Program-made: the position numbers and the translations under genes | Source: Calidifontibacillus erzurumensis | GTDB taxonomy: Bacteria; Bacillota; Bacilli; Bacillales; Bacillaceae_J | NCBI RefSeq assembly: GCF_013303125.1 | Contig: NZ_JABTTE010000015.1 | Span: 27,690 to 91,689, forward strand | DNA length: 64,000 nucleotides | Direction: 5' to 3' | Notes under the pieces: model-generated | Databases searched by the model: none | The model's input: only the letters and a program-made list of their open reading frames with translations | What the model was told of the DNA's origin: nothing | Part shown: positions 24,835-33,860 of the stretch, one piece after another | Layout: each line of letters starts with the position of its first letter | Numbering within the stretch: the stretch's first letter is position 1

Positions 24835-25323
24835 ATGTCTAGAGACAAAGGTTTATTAGTGTTTATTTGGCTTTTTTGCGCTTTACTTGTCGCCAAATTA
24901 GTCCCAATTCATAAAATTAGAAACGCTATTGTCACATTTTTTTATAAGCAAAGTATTACCTGGTTGTTTGGTCTAGTTGTTGCTGAAAGTGGTCTTATCA
25001 AATATCCTGTTAGAGAATTTCCTAAAGCATATAAAGGCAGTTTTTCGTTTGAGTATTTCTTTTATCCTTCCCTTTGTGCTCTGTTTAATATTTATTATCC
25101 GGAAAACAAGAGCAAACTAATAAAGTTTTTATACATTAATATTCATACTGCAATTGTTACCATTATTGAAGTTATTCTTGAAAAGTACACGACTTTAATC
25201 AAGTATGTAAAGTGGAAGTGGTATTATAGTTACATTACATTGTTTGTAACATATTTCTCCTCAAGAATGTTTTATAAATGGTTTTTTAAAGAAGATTTTG
25301 CTTCTCAACACGATAAAAAATAA
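24835..25323 (+). CDS. CBO0543-family membrane protein
   Basis: A 162-residue membrane protein resembling the CBO0543 family of Bacillales and Clostridia, function unknown. Hydrophobic segments appear near residues 6-24, 72-88, 97-114 and 130-147. The characteristic motif LIKYPVREFPKAYKGSF is followed by a tyrosine- and phenylalanine-rich region. AAAGGGGAG lies 8 nt upstream of the chosen ATG. The neighbours give no functional hint; it shares a bidirectional terminator with yyaC. Confidence 0.75.
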   Translation: MSRDKGLLVFIWLFCALLVAKLVPIHKIRNAIVTFFYKQSITWLFGLVVAESGLIKYPVREFPKAYKGSFSFEYFFYPSLCALFNIYYPENKSKLIKFLYINIHTAIVTIIEVILEKYTTLIKYVKWKWYYSYITLFVTYFSSRMFYKWFFKEDFASQHDKK

Positions 25324-25363
25324 AAATACGCAAAGATCCATTAATTATCTTTGCGTATTTTTT
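25322..25363. terminator. bidirectional terminator
   Basis: AAAAATACGCAAAGAT and ATCTTTGCGTATTTTTT form a 16-bp stem with a 9-nt loop between convergent genes. It overlaps the last codons of yyaC. Confidence 0.85.
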
Positions 25364-25935
25364 GCATCAAGTAACTGATCTGCTTCCATAATTCCATTGG
25401 CAATCGTTTGCGCCATTTTCATGACAAGGTGCAGTCTTGTATTTTGTAAAACAAAAAACTCCATAAATCCGCTAACATTTACAATACCTGTTAAATGAAT
25501 ATCCCCTACAGGCGGCAGCTGCTTATTTACTCCAGCTCCCGGTTTTAAAGCTCCAAAATTGATCGTTACATCACCCACGCTTTTTAACTTTCCAAGGCAA
25601 GCATCAATTCCGATAATAAAAGGATTTTCGTGTTGTTGATAAATCATTTCCAATTGTTCCTCAAGATTAACAGCGTGAATAGGATTCTCCAGAGTACCGT
25701 ATACATGAAAGTGAGAAGGTTTTCTTTCTTGAAGCAAAGTTCCAGTGATTGGTCCAAGCGCATCCCCAGTGGAACGATCGGTTCCAATACATGCAATAAC
25801 AAGCGGTTGTGTTAAATGTTCTGGCAAAAATTTCACTAACTGATTTCCTATATAGAAAGGAGCGTTTTGCTCTTCATAATAAATACGGTAAGAGGAGGGT
25901 TCTTTTTTTTCAAAAAACTTTGGTTTAAGATTCAT
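25345..25935 (-). CDS. yyaC: spore protease YyaC
   Basis: Sporulation-associated protein of the YyaC family, related to the germination protease GPR (196 residues). Key features are IACIGTDRSTGDALGPITG near residue 50, YGTLENPIHAVNL, and IIGIDACLGKLKSVGDVTINFGALKPGAGVNKQLPPVGDIHLTG split over the middle. The start at 25935 is an ATG 8 nt after GAGGAG; a GTG three codons upstream is less likely. Its presence supports a spore-forming host. It is divergent from the YkvI-like gene. Confidence 0.9.
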   Translation of the reverse strand: MNLKPKFFEKKEPSSYRIYYEEQNAPFYIGNQLVKFLPEHLTQPLVIACIGTDRSTGDALGPITGTLLQERKPSHFHVYGTLENPIHAVNLEEQLEMIYQQHENPFIIGIDACLGKLKSVGDVTINFGALKPGAGVNKQLPPVGDIHLTGIVNVSGFMEFFVLQNTRLHLVMKMAQTIANGIMEADQLLDAKNTQR

Positions 25936-26031
25936 AGGTTTCACTCCTCATTAATAATAGTAACAGTATACGGAAATTATGAAGTTCCTATACATATAAA
26001 TTCGAAATTTATGTTCGAAAGGGGTAGTACG

Positions 26032-27051
26032 ATGTGGAAGGCCGGATTGAGATGGATGTTTCTCATTATGGGGACAATGATTGGCGCTGGTTATGCTTCA
26101 GGGAGAGAGATTTGGCAGTTTTTTGGCCATGAAAGTGGACTTGCTATTATTTTATTTACTGTATTATTTTCAATCTGTTGTTATATTATTATGAAAATCA
26201 GTTACGAAAAGAAGACCGTACATTTTTTGCCCCTCCTTGAAACTGTATTAGGAAAAAGAATTGCCGCAATTTACGATATCATGCTCGTTTTCTATTTATT
26301 TTCAGTGACAGTCGTTATGTTAGCGGGAGGCGGGGCTACACTAGAAGCGTTTTCATTGCCGTTTTGGGCTGGCATTGCAATTACGGTCGCATTATTAGTA
26401 TTACTATTTATATGGGATCTCCAAGGAATGGTGTCAATCAATGCTTTTATAACACCAGCGCTTGTGATTGGCCTCATCACAATATTACTAACGTATTTTA
26501 TAAAAGATGGCCAAATGTTTTATATTGATTGGTCAAAACAAAACAATTGGCCGGCAGCCTTTACGTTTACGGCATTAAATATTATGCCGCTCGTCGCAGT
26601 ATTAGCCGCTATTGGCAAGGAGATTAAAAGAAAAGGAGAAATATGGATTGCAAGCATTGGCAGTGGGCTTATTCTTGGAGGAATTTCATTTATATATAAT
26701 GAAATATTAACGGAAATCTCTTCAGATATTGCACTTTATGAAATCCCACTATTTGCTATATTAAAAAACAATCACAATATGGTTTTAGTTATTATGTCCA
26801 TCATATTATGGAGTGCAATTTATACAACGGCTGCCACAGGAGTTGTTGGATTAGCAAGCCGTTTTCGAAAAAAGATGGAAATTCCATTATGGAGCATAGC
26901 GCTTTTAATTTTGTTAATCATGGTTCCATTTACGACATTTGGTTTCTCCACTTTAATTGCTGTTCTTTATCCATTATATGGGTTGTTAAATCTGTATTTG
27001 CTTGCATCCCTTTTACTATATCCGATTACAAACAAAAATTTTGATAAATAG
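26032..27051 (+). CDS. YkvI-family membrane transporter
   Basis: A 339-residue polytopic membrane protein of the YkvI family, distantly related to the APC/NSS amino-acid transporters; substrate unknown. About ten hydrophobic segments are visible. The N-terminal MFLIMGTMIGAGYASGREIWQFFG is the family hallmark: a broken first helix with a GxGYASG motif typical of LeuT-fold ion and substrate sites. AAAGGGG precedes the ATG at 26032. A longer frame from 25867 would overlap the start of yyaC on the other strand. Confidence 0.85.
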   Translation: MWKAGLRWMFLIMGTMIGAGYASGREIWQFFGHESGLAIILFTVLFSICCYIIMKISYEKKTVHFLPLLETVLGKRIAAIYDIMLVFYLFSVTVVMLAGGGATLEAFSLPFWAGIAITVALLVLLFIWDLQGMVSINAFITPALVIGLITILLTYFIKDGQMFYIDWSKQNNWPAAFTFTALNIMPLVAVLAAIGKEIKRKGEIWIASIGSGLILGGISFIYNEILTEISSDIALYEIPLFAILKNNHNMVLVIMSIILWSAIYTTAATGVVGLASRFRKKMEIPLWSIALLILLIMVPFTTFGFSTLIAVLYPLYGLLNLYLLASLLLYPITNKNFDK

Positions 27052-27162
27052 GAATAGATATCTTTTTAACCAATTGATTCCAATATATTTGCCGGAATAA
27101 TAAGTCTATAGTAAAATTTAAATAGGGGTCAAATGTTCGGAAATACGTGAAGGGGGAGCAAA

Positions 27163-27372
27163 ATGGTTGATAAAAATTTTGGTTTATACGATATAGTGGA
27201 AATGAAAAAACAACACCCTTGCGGCACAAACCGTTGGAAAATTATCCGTCTTGGGATGGATATACGCATTAAATGTGAAGGGTGCAACCATAGTGTATTA
27301 TTACCCCGAAAAGAATTTACCCGAAAGTTAAAAAAGATTCTTGTTAAACATGAAGAGGAAAATAATGGTTAA
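27163..27372 (+). CDS. yyzM: DUF951 protein (YyzM-like)
   Basis: A 69-residue protein of the DUF951 family, found beside ychF in many Bacillales. Visible features are YDIVEMKKQHPCGTNRWKI and the zinc-ribbon-like CEGCNHSVLLPRKEF, with a third cysteine at HPCG. It may bind nucleic acid, but no function is established. GGGGGAG precedes the ATG. Confidence 0.85.
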   Translation: MVDKNFGLYDIVEMKKQHPCGTNRWKIIRLGMDIRIKCEGCNHSVLLPRKEFTRKLKKILVKHEEENNG

Positions 27373-27470
27373 AAAGAAGGCATTTCTTTTTATTGAATGT
27401 TCATTCTTTCTTTTAAACGAAATGATTGTCTGTTAGGAAGTAAATTTTCTGTTTAATTAAATGCAGCAAG

Positions 27471-27505
27471 TTTGGCTGTCTCATCTATGTGGGGCAGCTT
27501 TTTTA
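27471..27505 (+). terminator. possible terminator upstream of ychF
   Basis: GGCTGTC and GGGCAGC form an imperfect stem with a loop of about ten bases, followed by six T. It lies in the yyzM-ychF gap. Confidence 0.45.
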
Positions 27506-27584
27506 AGCTTGCTTATTTTCACGACAGTTTCTATAATTGTTAAGAATAGTTAGAACGATTGATTTCTTAAGGAGTGAAAAATAC

Positions 27585-28685
27585 ATGGGTTTAACAGCCG
27601 GAATCGTTGGTCTTCCAAACGTCGGGAAGTCAACGCTTTTTAATGCGATTACACAAGCGGGGGCAGAATCAGCCAATTACCCGTTTTGTACGATTGACCC
27701 GAATGTCGGGATTGTGGAAGTGCCAGATGAGCGTTTAAATAAATTAACAGAATTAGTAAAGCCGAAAAAAACGGTGCCAACAGCGTTTGAGTTTACCGAT
27801 ATTGCCGGTATTGTAAAAGGTGCGAGCAAAGGTGAAGGGTTAGGAAATAAATTTTTATCACATATCCGTCAAGTAGATGCCATTTGTCATGTTGTCCGTT
27901 GTTTTGCTGATGATGAAATTACCCATGTTGCTGGGAAAGTTGATCCGATTGCCGATATTGAAACGATTAATTTAGAGTTGATCTTAGCTGATCTTGAAAC
28001 AGTGGACAAGCGTATCGACCGCGTTGGAAAATTGGCGAAGCAAAAAGATAAAGATGCCGCTCTTGAATATGAAGTGCTTGTCAAGCTGAAAGAAGCGTTC
28101 GAGCAAGGGAAAATGGCGAGAACGATTGAATTTACAGAAGAACAGATGAAGATCGTGAAACATTTGCATTTGTTAACGATTAAACCGATGTTATATGTTG
28201 CCAATGTTGGCGAAGAGGATATCGTTGATCCTTCTGGCAATGAATATGTTCAACAAGTACGGGAATATGCAAAAAACGATAATGCAGAAGTAATTGTCAT
28301 CTGTGCGAAAATTGAAGCAGAAATTGCTGAACTCGATGGAGAAGAAAAGAAAATGTTCCTTGAAGAGCTCGGCATTAAAGAATCTGGTTTGGATCAGTTA
28401 ATAAAAGCTGCTTATTCATTGCTTGGATTAGCTACTTATTTTACAGCAGGTGAACAAGAAGTGCGTGCGTGGACATTTAAAAAAGGTATGAAAGCACCAC
28501 AATGTGCCGGCATTATTCATAGTGATTTTGAACGCGGCTTTATTCGTGCTGAGACGGTTTCGTTTGAAGATCTACTGGCAGCAGGATCGATGCAGGCAGC
28601 CCGTGAAGCAGGAAAAGTCCGCCTTGAAGGAAAAGATTACGTCGTTCAAGATGGAGACATTATGCACTTCAGGTTTAATGTATAA
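27585..28685 (+). CDS. ychF: redox-regulated ATPase YchF
   Basis: Obg-family P-loop NTPase that prefers ATP and is linked to translation and stress responses. GIVGLPNVGKSTLFNAIT is at residues 6-23, followed by YPFCTIDPNVG, DIAGIVKGAS, a coiled-coil insertion and a C-terminal TGS domain ending DYVVQDGDIMHFRFNV. I chose the ATG at 27585, preceded by AAGGAGTGA, which gives 366 residues, the family length. Confidence 0.97.
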   Translation: MGLTAGIVGLPNVGKSTLFNAITQAGAESANYPFCTIDPNVGIVEVPDERLNKLTELVKPKKTVPTAFEFTDIAGIVKGASKGEGLGNKFLSHIRQVDAICHVVRCFADDEITHVAGKVDPIADIETINLELILADLETVDKRIDRVGKLAKQKDKDAALEYEVLVKLKEAFEQGKMARTIEFTEEQMKIVKHLHLLTIKPMLYVANVGEEDIVDPSGNEYVQQVREYAKNDNAEVIVICAKIEAEIAELDGEEKKMFLEELGIKESGLDQLIKAAYSLLGLATYFTAGEQEVRAWTFKKGMKAPQCAGIIHSDFERGFIRAETVSFEDLLAAGSMQAAREAGKVRLEGKDYVVQDGDIMHFRFNV

Positions 28686-28779
28686 ATTACGAACTTCTTA
28701 ATAGCTTGTCTTCTTGCATCGGTTTGCCAATCATGTTATAATTTTGTTTCGTGAGTAATTATGTAAATCGATTGCTCCT

Positions 28780-28814
28780 TGCTCCTTTACAAATAGGAGC
28801 CGTTTAGTCCAAGA
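28780..28814 (+). promoter_or_regulatory. rpsF: possible rpsF leader hairpin
   Basis: A small hairpin, GCTCCT with AGGAGC, is followed by CGTTTAGTCC just before the rpsF ribosome site. In many bacteria an S6:S18-binding RNA occupies this place and autoregulates the operon. The fit to that motif is not verified here. Confidence 0.35.
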
Positions 28815-28827
28815 GGAGGTGAAGAGA

Positions 28828-29115
28828 ATGCGCAAGTACGAAATTATGTACATTGTTCGCCCTAATGTTGATGATGAAACGAAAAAAGCTGTCGTTGATC
28901 GTTTTAACGATATCTTAAAAGATCAAGGCGCTGAAATCGTGAAATTTACTGAAATGGGCAAACGTCGTTTAGCATACGAAATTAAAGATTTCCGTGAAGG
29001 ATATTATATGCTTGTAAACGTTGTTGCTAAACCACAAGCGATCGATGAATTTGACCGCTTGGCGAAAATCAGCGAAGACATCATTCGTCATATCGCAGTA
29101 CGTGAAGAAGAGTAA
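28828..29115 (+). CDS. rpsF: 30S ribosomal protein bS6
   Basis: Small-subunit ribosomal protein, partner of uS18 (95 residues). The sequence [17 protein letters not shown] and ending HIAVREEE are typical. AGGAGGTGA precedes the ATG at 28828; the in-frame ATG three codons upstream is inside the ribosome site region. It is the first gene of rpsF-ssb-rpsR. Confidence 0.97.
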   Translation: MRKYEIMYIVRPNVDDETKKAVVDRFNDILKDQGAEIVKFTEMGKRRLAYEIKDFREGYYMLVNVVAKPQAIDEFDRLAKISEDIIRHIAVREEE

Positions 29116-29155
29116 GAAACGGATTTGTTTTAATATTCATTAAGGGGTGTTTCTG

Positions 29156-29707
29156 ATGTTGAACCGCGTTGTGCTTGTAGGCAGGTTAACGAGGGATCCA
29201 GAATTGCGTTATACTCCAAATGGAGTAGCTGTTGCCCAATTTACACTCGCTGTTAATCGTCCATTTACCAATCAGCAAGGTGAACGGGAGGCTGATTTTA
29301 TCAACTGCGTAGTGTGGCGGCGTCAAGCTGAGAATGTAGCAAACTATTTGAAAAAAGGCAGCTTAGCTGGAGTGGATGGCCGTTTGCAAACCCGCAGTTA
29401 TGATGGACAAGATGGTCGTCGAGTGTATGTAACGGAAGTTGTGGCAGAAAGCGTGCAATTTTTGGAGCCTAAAGGTGCAAGTCAAGGCGGCGGTTCACCA
29501 GACCCTTATGGATTTGGCGGATTTGGGGGTCCACCTCCAAGCGGTGGAAATTACGGTCCTGGAGCGGGTTATGGCGGCCAGCGTTCATCTGGCTCAGGCT
29601 TCAATCCTAGCCCAAATCAACGTCCAAATGATTTCAATATTGATGATGATCCATTTAAAGATGATGGTTTACCAATTGACATATCAGACGATGATCTTCC
29701 GTTCTAA
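29156..29707 (+). CDS. ssb: single-stranded DNA-binding protein
   Basis: Essential ssDNA-binding protein (183 residues, SsbA type). The OB fold covers about 1-105, [23 protein letters not shown] onward. A flexible glycine-rich linker (about 120-160) and the acidic tip DISDDDLPF, which recruits replication and repair partners, follow. The ATG at 29156 has GGGGTG upstream. It lies between rpsF and rpsR, the conserved Firmicutes arrangement. Confidence 0.97.
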   Translation: MLNRVVLVGRLTRDPELRYTPNGVAVAQFTLAVNRPFTNQQGEREADFINCVVWRRQAENVANYLKKGSLAGVDGRLQTRSYDGQDGRRVYVTEVVAESVQFLEPKGASQGGGSPDPYGFGGFGGPPPSGGNYGPGAGYGGQRSSGSGFNPSPNQRPNDFNIDDDPFKDDGLPIDISDDDLPF

Positions 29708-29779
29708 ATAAAGAAAAGAAGAAGCGTTGAGCGCTGAATAAAAGTAAAATAAATTTTCATGCATAAGGAGGGAATTTTA

Positions 29780-30019
29780 ATGGCAGCAGGTGGAGCTCGT
29801 AAAGGTCGTGCAAAACGCCGTAAAGTGTGCTATTTTACAGCGAACGGCATTACACATATCGACTATAAAGATGTTGATCTTTTAAAACGTTTCATTTCTG
29901 AGCGTGGAAAAATTTTACCTCGCCGTGTAACTGGAACATCTTCTAAATATCAACGTAAATTAACAACAGCTATTAAACGCGCACGTCAAATGGCGTTGTT
30001 ACCATACGTAAACGATTAA
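29780..30019 (+). CDS. rpsR: 30S ribosomal protein bS18 (operon copy)
   Basis: Small-subunit protein that binds bS6 (79 residues). [26 protein letters not shown] opens the protein in two stretches, and [22 protein letters not shown] is the universal core. It has a single cysteine, so it is the non-zinc form. AAGGAGGG precedes the ATG. It is the classic third gene of rpsF-ssb-rpsR. A second copy lies at 32528. Confidence 0.97.
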   Translation: MAAGGARKGRAKRRKVCYFTANGITHIDYKDVDLLKRFISERGKILPRRVTGTSSKYQRKLTTAIKRARQMALLPYVND

Positions 30020-30030
30020 TAATGAATCAA

Positions 30031-30066
30031 AGCACAATAAGGATATAAGCCTTATTGTGCTTTTTT
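30031..30066 (+). terminator. terminator after rpsR
   Basis: AGCACAATAAGG and CCTTATTGTGCT form a perfect 12-bp stem, followed by six T. Confidence 0.9.
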
Positions 30067-30134
30067 CGTAAGCTCTATCAAACTTTCCTGTTAATTATTC
30101 TGATAGATCATTCTGGTATTTAGTGGTGCTAAAT

Positions 30135-30812
30135 TTATGAATTCTTTAACTTTTTCTTTTTAAGTATTATTACAAATGCTACCAATGCTAAAAGACCAAT
30201 AATAACAGCAATGTTTGTTATATTTATAATTTTTGCCTCCAAGTGTATTGGATTGTCTTCACCAGGAATTAATATCCATTCCAAAGTTTTTCCCTCATCT
30301 GTTACATTTGAAGCATTATGATTTTCTATTTTGACAGGTAATGTTAACAAAAATCTAAGGTCAATACTATTGATCATAGCTGTTTCTAACCCTATGAAAT
30401 CCTTTTCCTCGCTTATAGCAAGGTTGCTTAGGTCAATGTTGGCATCAAGTATATAAGTTGTTGTAAATAGTGACTTTTTTACTTTTAAAGGGATTTCTCC
30501 TTCTTGATTAAACATTTCTCTGAATCCTTTAAAATCTCTTATTGAATTATAATGTTTTTTAGCTTGGATACCTACTAAATTGCCACTCCTATAGGTAGCA
30601 ACTTGATAACCTTCACTTTCAGCCTCCTTTTTCACCTTAGAAATAGGGTTACTATTATTGAACATATCGAGAATCAAAGGACTCATTGCAAGTTTAAATT
30701 CAGCATCAGCACTGCCATTTTTGTTAACTTTTAAATGGTAAACACCCTCTACACAGCCACTCAAAAATAATAAGAACAAAGAAATAAGTGCTATAAATGT
30801 AAACTTTCTCAT
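30135..30812 (-). CDS. LppM-like lipoprotein with C-terminal anchor
   Basis: A 225-residue predicted lipoprotein. The signal peptide MRKFTFIALISLFLLFLSGC ends in a lipobox with Cys20. The body, YHLKVNKNGSADAEFKLAMSP and onward, resembles the DUF3153/LppM group. A second hydrophobic helix near residues 197-217 is followed by the basic tail KKKKLKNS, so the protein may span the membrane twice. I chose the ATG at 30812 after GAGGAAAT. It is on the lagging strand, unlike its neighbours. No function can be assigned. Confidence 0.65.
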   Translation of the reverse strand: MRKFTFIALISLFLLFLSGCVEGVYHLKVNKNGSADAEFKLAMSPLILDMFNNSNPISKVKKEAESEGYQVATYRSGNLVGIQAKKHYNSIRDFKGFREMFNQEGEIPLKVKKSLFTTTYILDANIDLSNLAISEEKDFIGLETAMINSIDLRFLLTLPVKIENHNASNVTDEGKTLEWILIPGEDNPIHLEAKIINITNIAVIIGLLALVAFVIILKKKKLKNS

Positions 30813-31438
30813 AATTATTTCCTCCAATATAAATAATAATCCAATTTTAATTAATATATTCTGGAAAAATATATGTTAGTAAATATATGGTAATAGTACT
30901 CTTGTTTTCTAATAGTAATTATCGACTTGATAAAAGAGTATGATTTTTTAAATAAAGCTATGTATGGAGTTTGAGTACTGTTTAAAATGTTTGAGTGGGG
31001 TGAGGTAGAATTTCTTGATTCTATTCTATTTATCAAATGAGTTGGTTAAGATACTTTTCATGTTTTTGTCCAGTCTACCAATTGCATTGTTTCATTCCCA
31101 AAGTAGTTCCAAATCATTATTGAGTACCAGTGTTTTTGTATTTGGTAGCCGCAATAATGTTTGCAAAAAATATGTTTCACGTGAAACATTGAATGAATAA
31201 GAATATTTTTTATTATGGTCACATTTTTCAAAAATGGACTTAGAAATGTTTATATATACTAGCTGGCAACATTTTTTTCTTATCTATAAATTGAAAATAT
31301 TTTATAATTGGAATAATCTTCAATTTTAAGCTTAAGTAAACTATAATAAATTGAAAAATGGAATATATTTGGAAACTCAGGTGATTGTTGTTAGAGAGTA
31401 TATTTTGCTAAATAGGCATATATGACAAAGGGAAAGGC
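30813..31438. other. non-coding, AT-rich stretch
   Basis: I see no convincing gene here. Short open frames (for example 31015-31200) have no ribosome site or recognisable sequence. The stretch holds parS site 3 at 31173. Confidence 0.5.
31173..31188. promoter_or_regulatory. parS site 3
   Basis: A perfect TGTTTCACGTGAAACA lies in the gene-poor gap between the two rpsR copies. Confidence 0.95.
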
Positions 31439-32086
31439 ATGATTTTTACTCATATATTCCTAAAATATTTGGATATTAGTTTGATGGGGGCATGGTTTCA
31501 TTTGTTAAAATTTCTTTTCCTTATGATTCATGTTTTGGTTGCATGTTTTTTGGTTTCTTTTATATTTTTATCCCCGACAATTTCGCCTGAAGATGTAGAT
31601 TTACCACATAACATGAAAGTCATACCTTCAACTGAAAATAAAGTTCAAAAACTTAAAGCTAACAATTTTTCTTCATAATCATTCATCTAAGCCACTAATA
31701 AACGAGAACGATGATTACTTTTATACTGTTTATATTTATAAACCTAAAGACTATCGGTACTTATCGCATGATTATTCTAATGAAATAAATATAAATGAAA
31801 TTCATATTGGAAGTGATTCAAAGACAGCTATAGAAGCAAATAATCATTTAACAAGAGCAGTGAATGTTTCTTTATTCAATAAGAATAGACAGGTAGAAAC
31901 AGATGGCTTTATGTATACTGGCGATGAATATCCATTTTATATAACCTATTCCTTTATGAAAGATGGACAATATGAGCAAACGCAAATGGATCATTATTAC
32001 GTCATTTTTCTTTCTATGAGAAAAAGTTTTGGAAAGATTTAAGTTGGTCTAAGGTATATTTAGTAGAAAATCTGAAAATTGATTAA
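31439..32086 (+). pseudogene. broken gene for a one-helix membrane protein
   Basis: A decayed coding sequence of about 215 codons. The first frame (31439-31678) starts with a membrane helix (FLFLMIHVLVACFLVSFIFL) and then SPTISPEDVDLPHN. After a frameshift near 31675 it continues as NENDDYFYTVYIYKPKDYRY and onward to HYYVI. A second frameshift near 32010 leads to FYEKKFWKDLSW and YLVENLKID, ending at 32086. The codon-like quality across all three frames supports one ancestral gene. I do not recognise the family. Confidence 0.55.
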
Positions 32087-32527
32087 ACAAAAGTTTGATT
32101 GTTTACCTATAGGAGATGTATAAACTAGTAAGAAACTACTAAGGTTTATAGTTTATTAGCAAGATTTATTGGCTTAGAGTTTTTCTTGTACCAATATTTT
32201 TAAATAGACTGGGGGTTATCATCGATTTAAGCAAACTTACAGTAATAATTCTAATTATTATTGGTACTGTTTTTTATTCGCAGGGGATTTTCTCGAAGGA
32301 AGATAAGAAAAAACAAATGGAAAAAGAGAAAATATAATTTGAATTTATGAATAATCTTTTAAAATAAACGGAAGAAATGGGAAATCATCGTAAGACATCA
32401 AAATTTTATGTTATTATAACTATTGGAATACCTTCATTTGCTGCCGTAAAAAGTAGTACATGGTCCCCCATACAAAACTTCCTTTTTAAAAAATGAACGA
32501 CTATAATTTATGAAGGAGGGACTATAG
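32087..32527. other. gap with a small coding relic
   Basis: Frame 32221-32337 reads LTVIILIIIGTVFYSQG followed by a lysine-rich tail, like the N-terminus of a membrane peptide, but it lacks a normal start codon. The rest shows nothing beyond the ribosome site of the second rpsR (GAAGGAGGG). Confidence 0.4.
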
Positions 32528-32767
32528 ATGGCAGGTGGATCGCACAAAGGCCGTGCAAAACGCCGCAAAGTGTGCTATTTTACAGTGAACGGCATTACAC
32601 ATATCGATTATAAAGATGTTGACCTTTTGAAAAAATTTATTTCTGAGCGTGGAAAAATTTTACCCCGTCGAGTAACGGGAACTTCTTCAAAATATCAACG
32701 TAAGTTAACAACAGCAATTAAACGTGCACGCCAAATGGCATTGTTACCATATGTGAGCGATGAATGA
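32528..32767 (+). CDS. rpsR: 30S ribosomal protein bS18, second copy
   Basis: A second complete rpsR gene (79 residues), differing from the operon copy mainly at the termini (MAGGSHKGR against [15 protein letters not shown] against YVND) and at a few internal positions such as LLKKF for LLKRF. Most nucleotide differences are at third codon positions, so it has evolved under selection rather than being a fresh duplicate. It has a good ribosome site, GAAGGAGGG, and its own terminator. No bS6 gene accompanies it. Both copies have one cysteine, so it is not a zinc/non-zinc pair. Confidence 0.95.
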   Translation: MAGGSHKGRAKRRKVCYFTVNGITHIDYKDVDLLKKFISERGKILPRRVTGTSSKYQRKLTTAIKRARQMALLPYVSDE

Positions 32768-32770
32768 TTA

Positions 32771-32802
32771 AAAAAGGCAGCAGGGGGTATCTTTGCTGCC
32801 TT
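32771..32802 (+). terminator. terminator after second rpsR
   Basis: GGCAGCA and TGCTGCC enclose an 11-nt loop; A-rich before, TTC after. It lies directly after the stop codon. Confidence 0.6.
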
Positions 32803-32906
32803 CATTGTTTAACACGGTAACAAAACTTGTCCCATATAGGTTGAAAGATTCATATTTCATACATAAAATGGTACATAAAGCGAAGTCGCATGGAAGAGGT
32901 GAAGGT

Positions 32907-33845
32907 GTGAATTCTGTACGTCCCATCATAGAAGGTGCTGTGCTCGCAGCAATATTTTCTATCTTGCTTTTTATTGTCTTATATATGCCGATTATAGGTA
33001 TGTTCTTTCTATTTTGTCTGCCGATCCCGTTTATTATTTATGTTGTCCATCATGGATTAAAAAATGGGCTATTATTATTAGTAGTTGCTCTTTTTATTAC
33101 ATATATCATCGGTTCGATTGCTACAGTTCCGCTTGCATTTACATATGGCACAGCTGGCTTGGCTATGGGATATATATATTCATTAAGAAAAAGTGCATAT
33201 GCGGTGCTTGTCGGCGGTAGTTTGACTTTAATGGTCAACCTTGTTCTTTTGTTTGTTCTTTCTAATTTGCTCTTTAACGTGAACATCGTTGAAGATACAA
33301 AGAACATGATGCATGAATCGATCAAAACGGGGGAAGAAATGTTTAAAGCCCTCGGACGGCCAACGGATCAGTTTGAATTGATGTATGAGTCAATTGACAT
33401 GATTTCGTATGTAGTTCCAAGTGTAATTGTTTTAATTAGTGTTTTATTTACGATTACAACCCAGTTTTTTGCAGGGCAAATTTTTAAAAGACTAAAAATT
33501 GATTATCAACCTTTTCCGCCGCTCAGACAATGGACATTTCCAAAAAGTTTACTTTGGTATTATTTAATTGTTTCCATTCTAATCATGTTTGGTATAACTG
33601 AATCAGAAGATGCATTGCTTTATTCAATTATCCTTAATTTGTTTCTAGTACTTGAAATTGTAATGACGATTCAAGGGATATCTTTTCTGTTTTTCTATTT
33701 TTATATAAAAAACAAATCGCTTGCCATACCGGTTACTATAACAATTGTATCTTTCATCATACCATTTTTAATGTATATCATTAGAATCTTGGGTATAATT
33801 GATTTAGGGTTTGATTTGCGCAAGCGCATGAAAAACCCACAATGA
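32907..33845 (+). CDS. yybS: YybS-family membrane protein (DUF2232)
   Basis: A 312-residue polytopic protein of the DUF2232/YybS family, thought to resemble S components of ECF-type transporters; function unknown. About eight hydrophobic segments are visible. The GTG at 32907 (VNSVRPIIEGAVLAAIFS) follows GAGG by 7 nt and matches the B. subtilis N-terminus. An upstream ATG at 32793 lies in the preceding terminator stem and is rejected. It forms the conserved yybS-gdpP-rplI line. Confidence 0.9.
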   Translation: MNSVRPIIEGAVLAAIFSILLFIVLYMPIIGMFFLFCLPIPFIIYVVHHGLKNGLLLLVVALFITYIIGSIATVPLAFTYGTAGLAMGYIYSLRKSAYAVLVGGSLTLMVNLVLLFVLSNLLFNVNIVEDTKNMMHESIKTGEEMFKALGRPTDQFELMYESIDMISYVVPSVIVLISVLFTITTQFFAGQIFKRLKIDYQPFPPLRQWTFPKSLLWYYLIVSILIMFGITESEDALLYSIILNLFLVLEIVMTIQGISFLFFYFYIKNKSLAIPVTITIVSFIIPFLMYIIRILGIIDLGFDLRKRMKNPQ

Positions 33846-33860
33846 TGTGGAGATGAAAAT

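Noticed and set aside
31015..31200. 60-residue open frame around parS site 3
   Set aside because: It is short and has no ribosome site or family resemblance; the parS palindrome keeps the frame open by chance.
29780..32767. The two rpsR copies as the att repeats of an integrated island
   Set aside because: The whole gene is repeated with many silent differences. Integrase islands normally duplicate only a short identical core, and no integrase is present.
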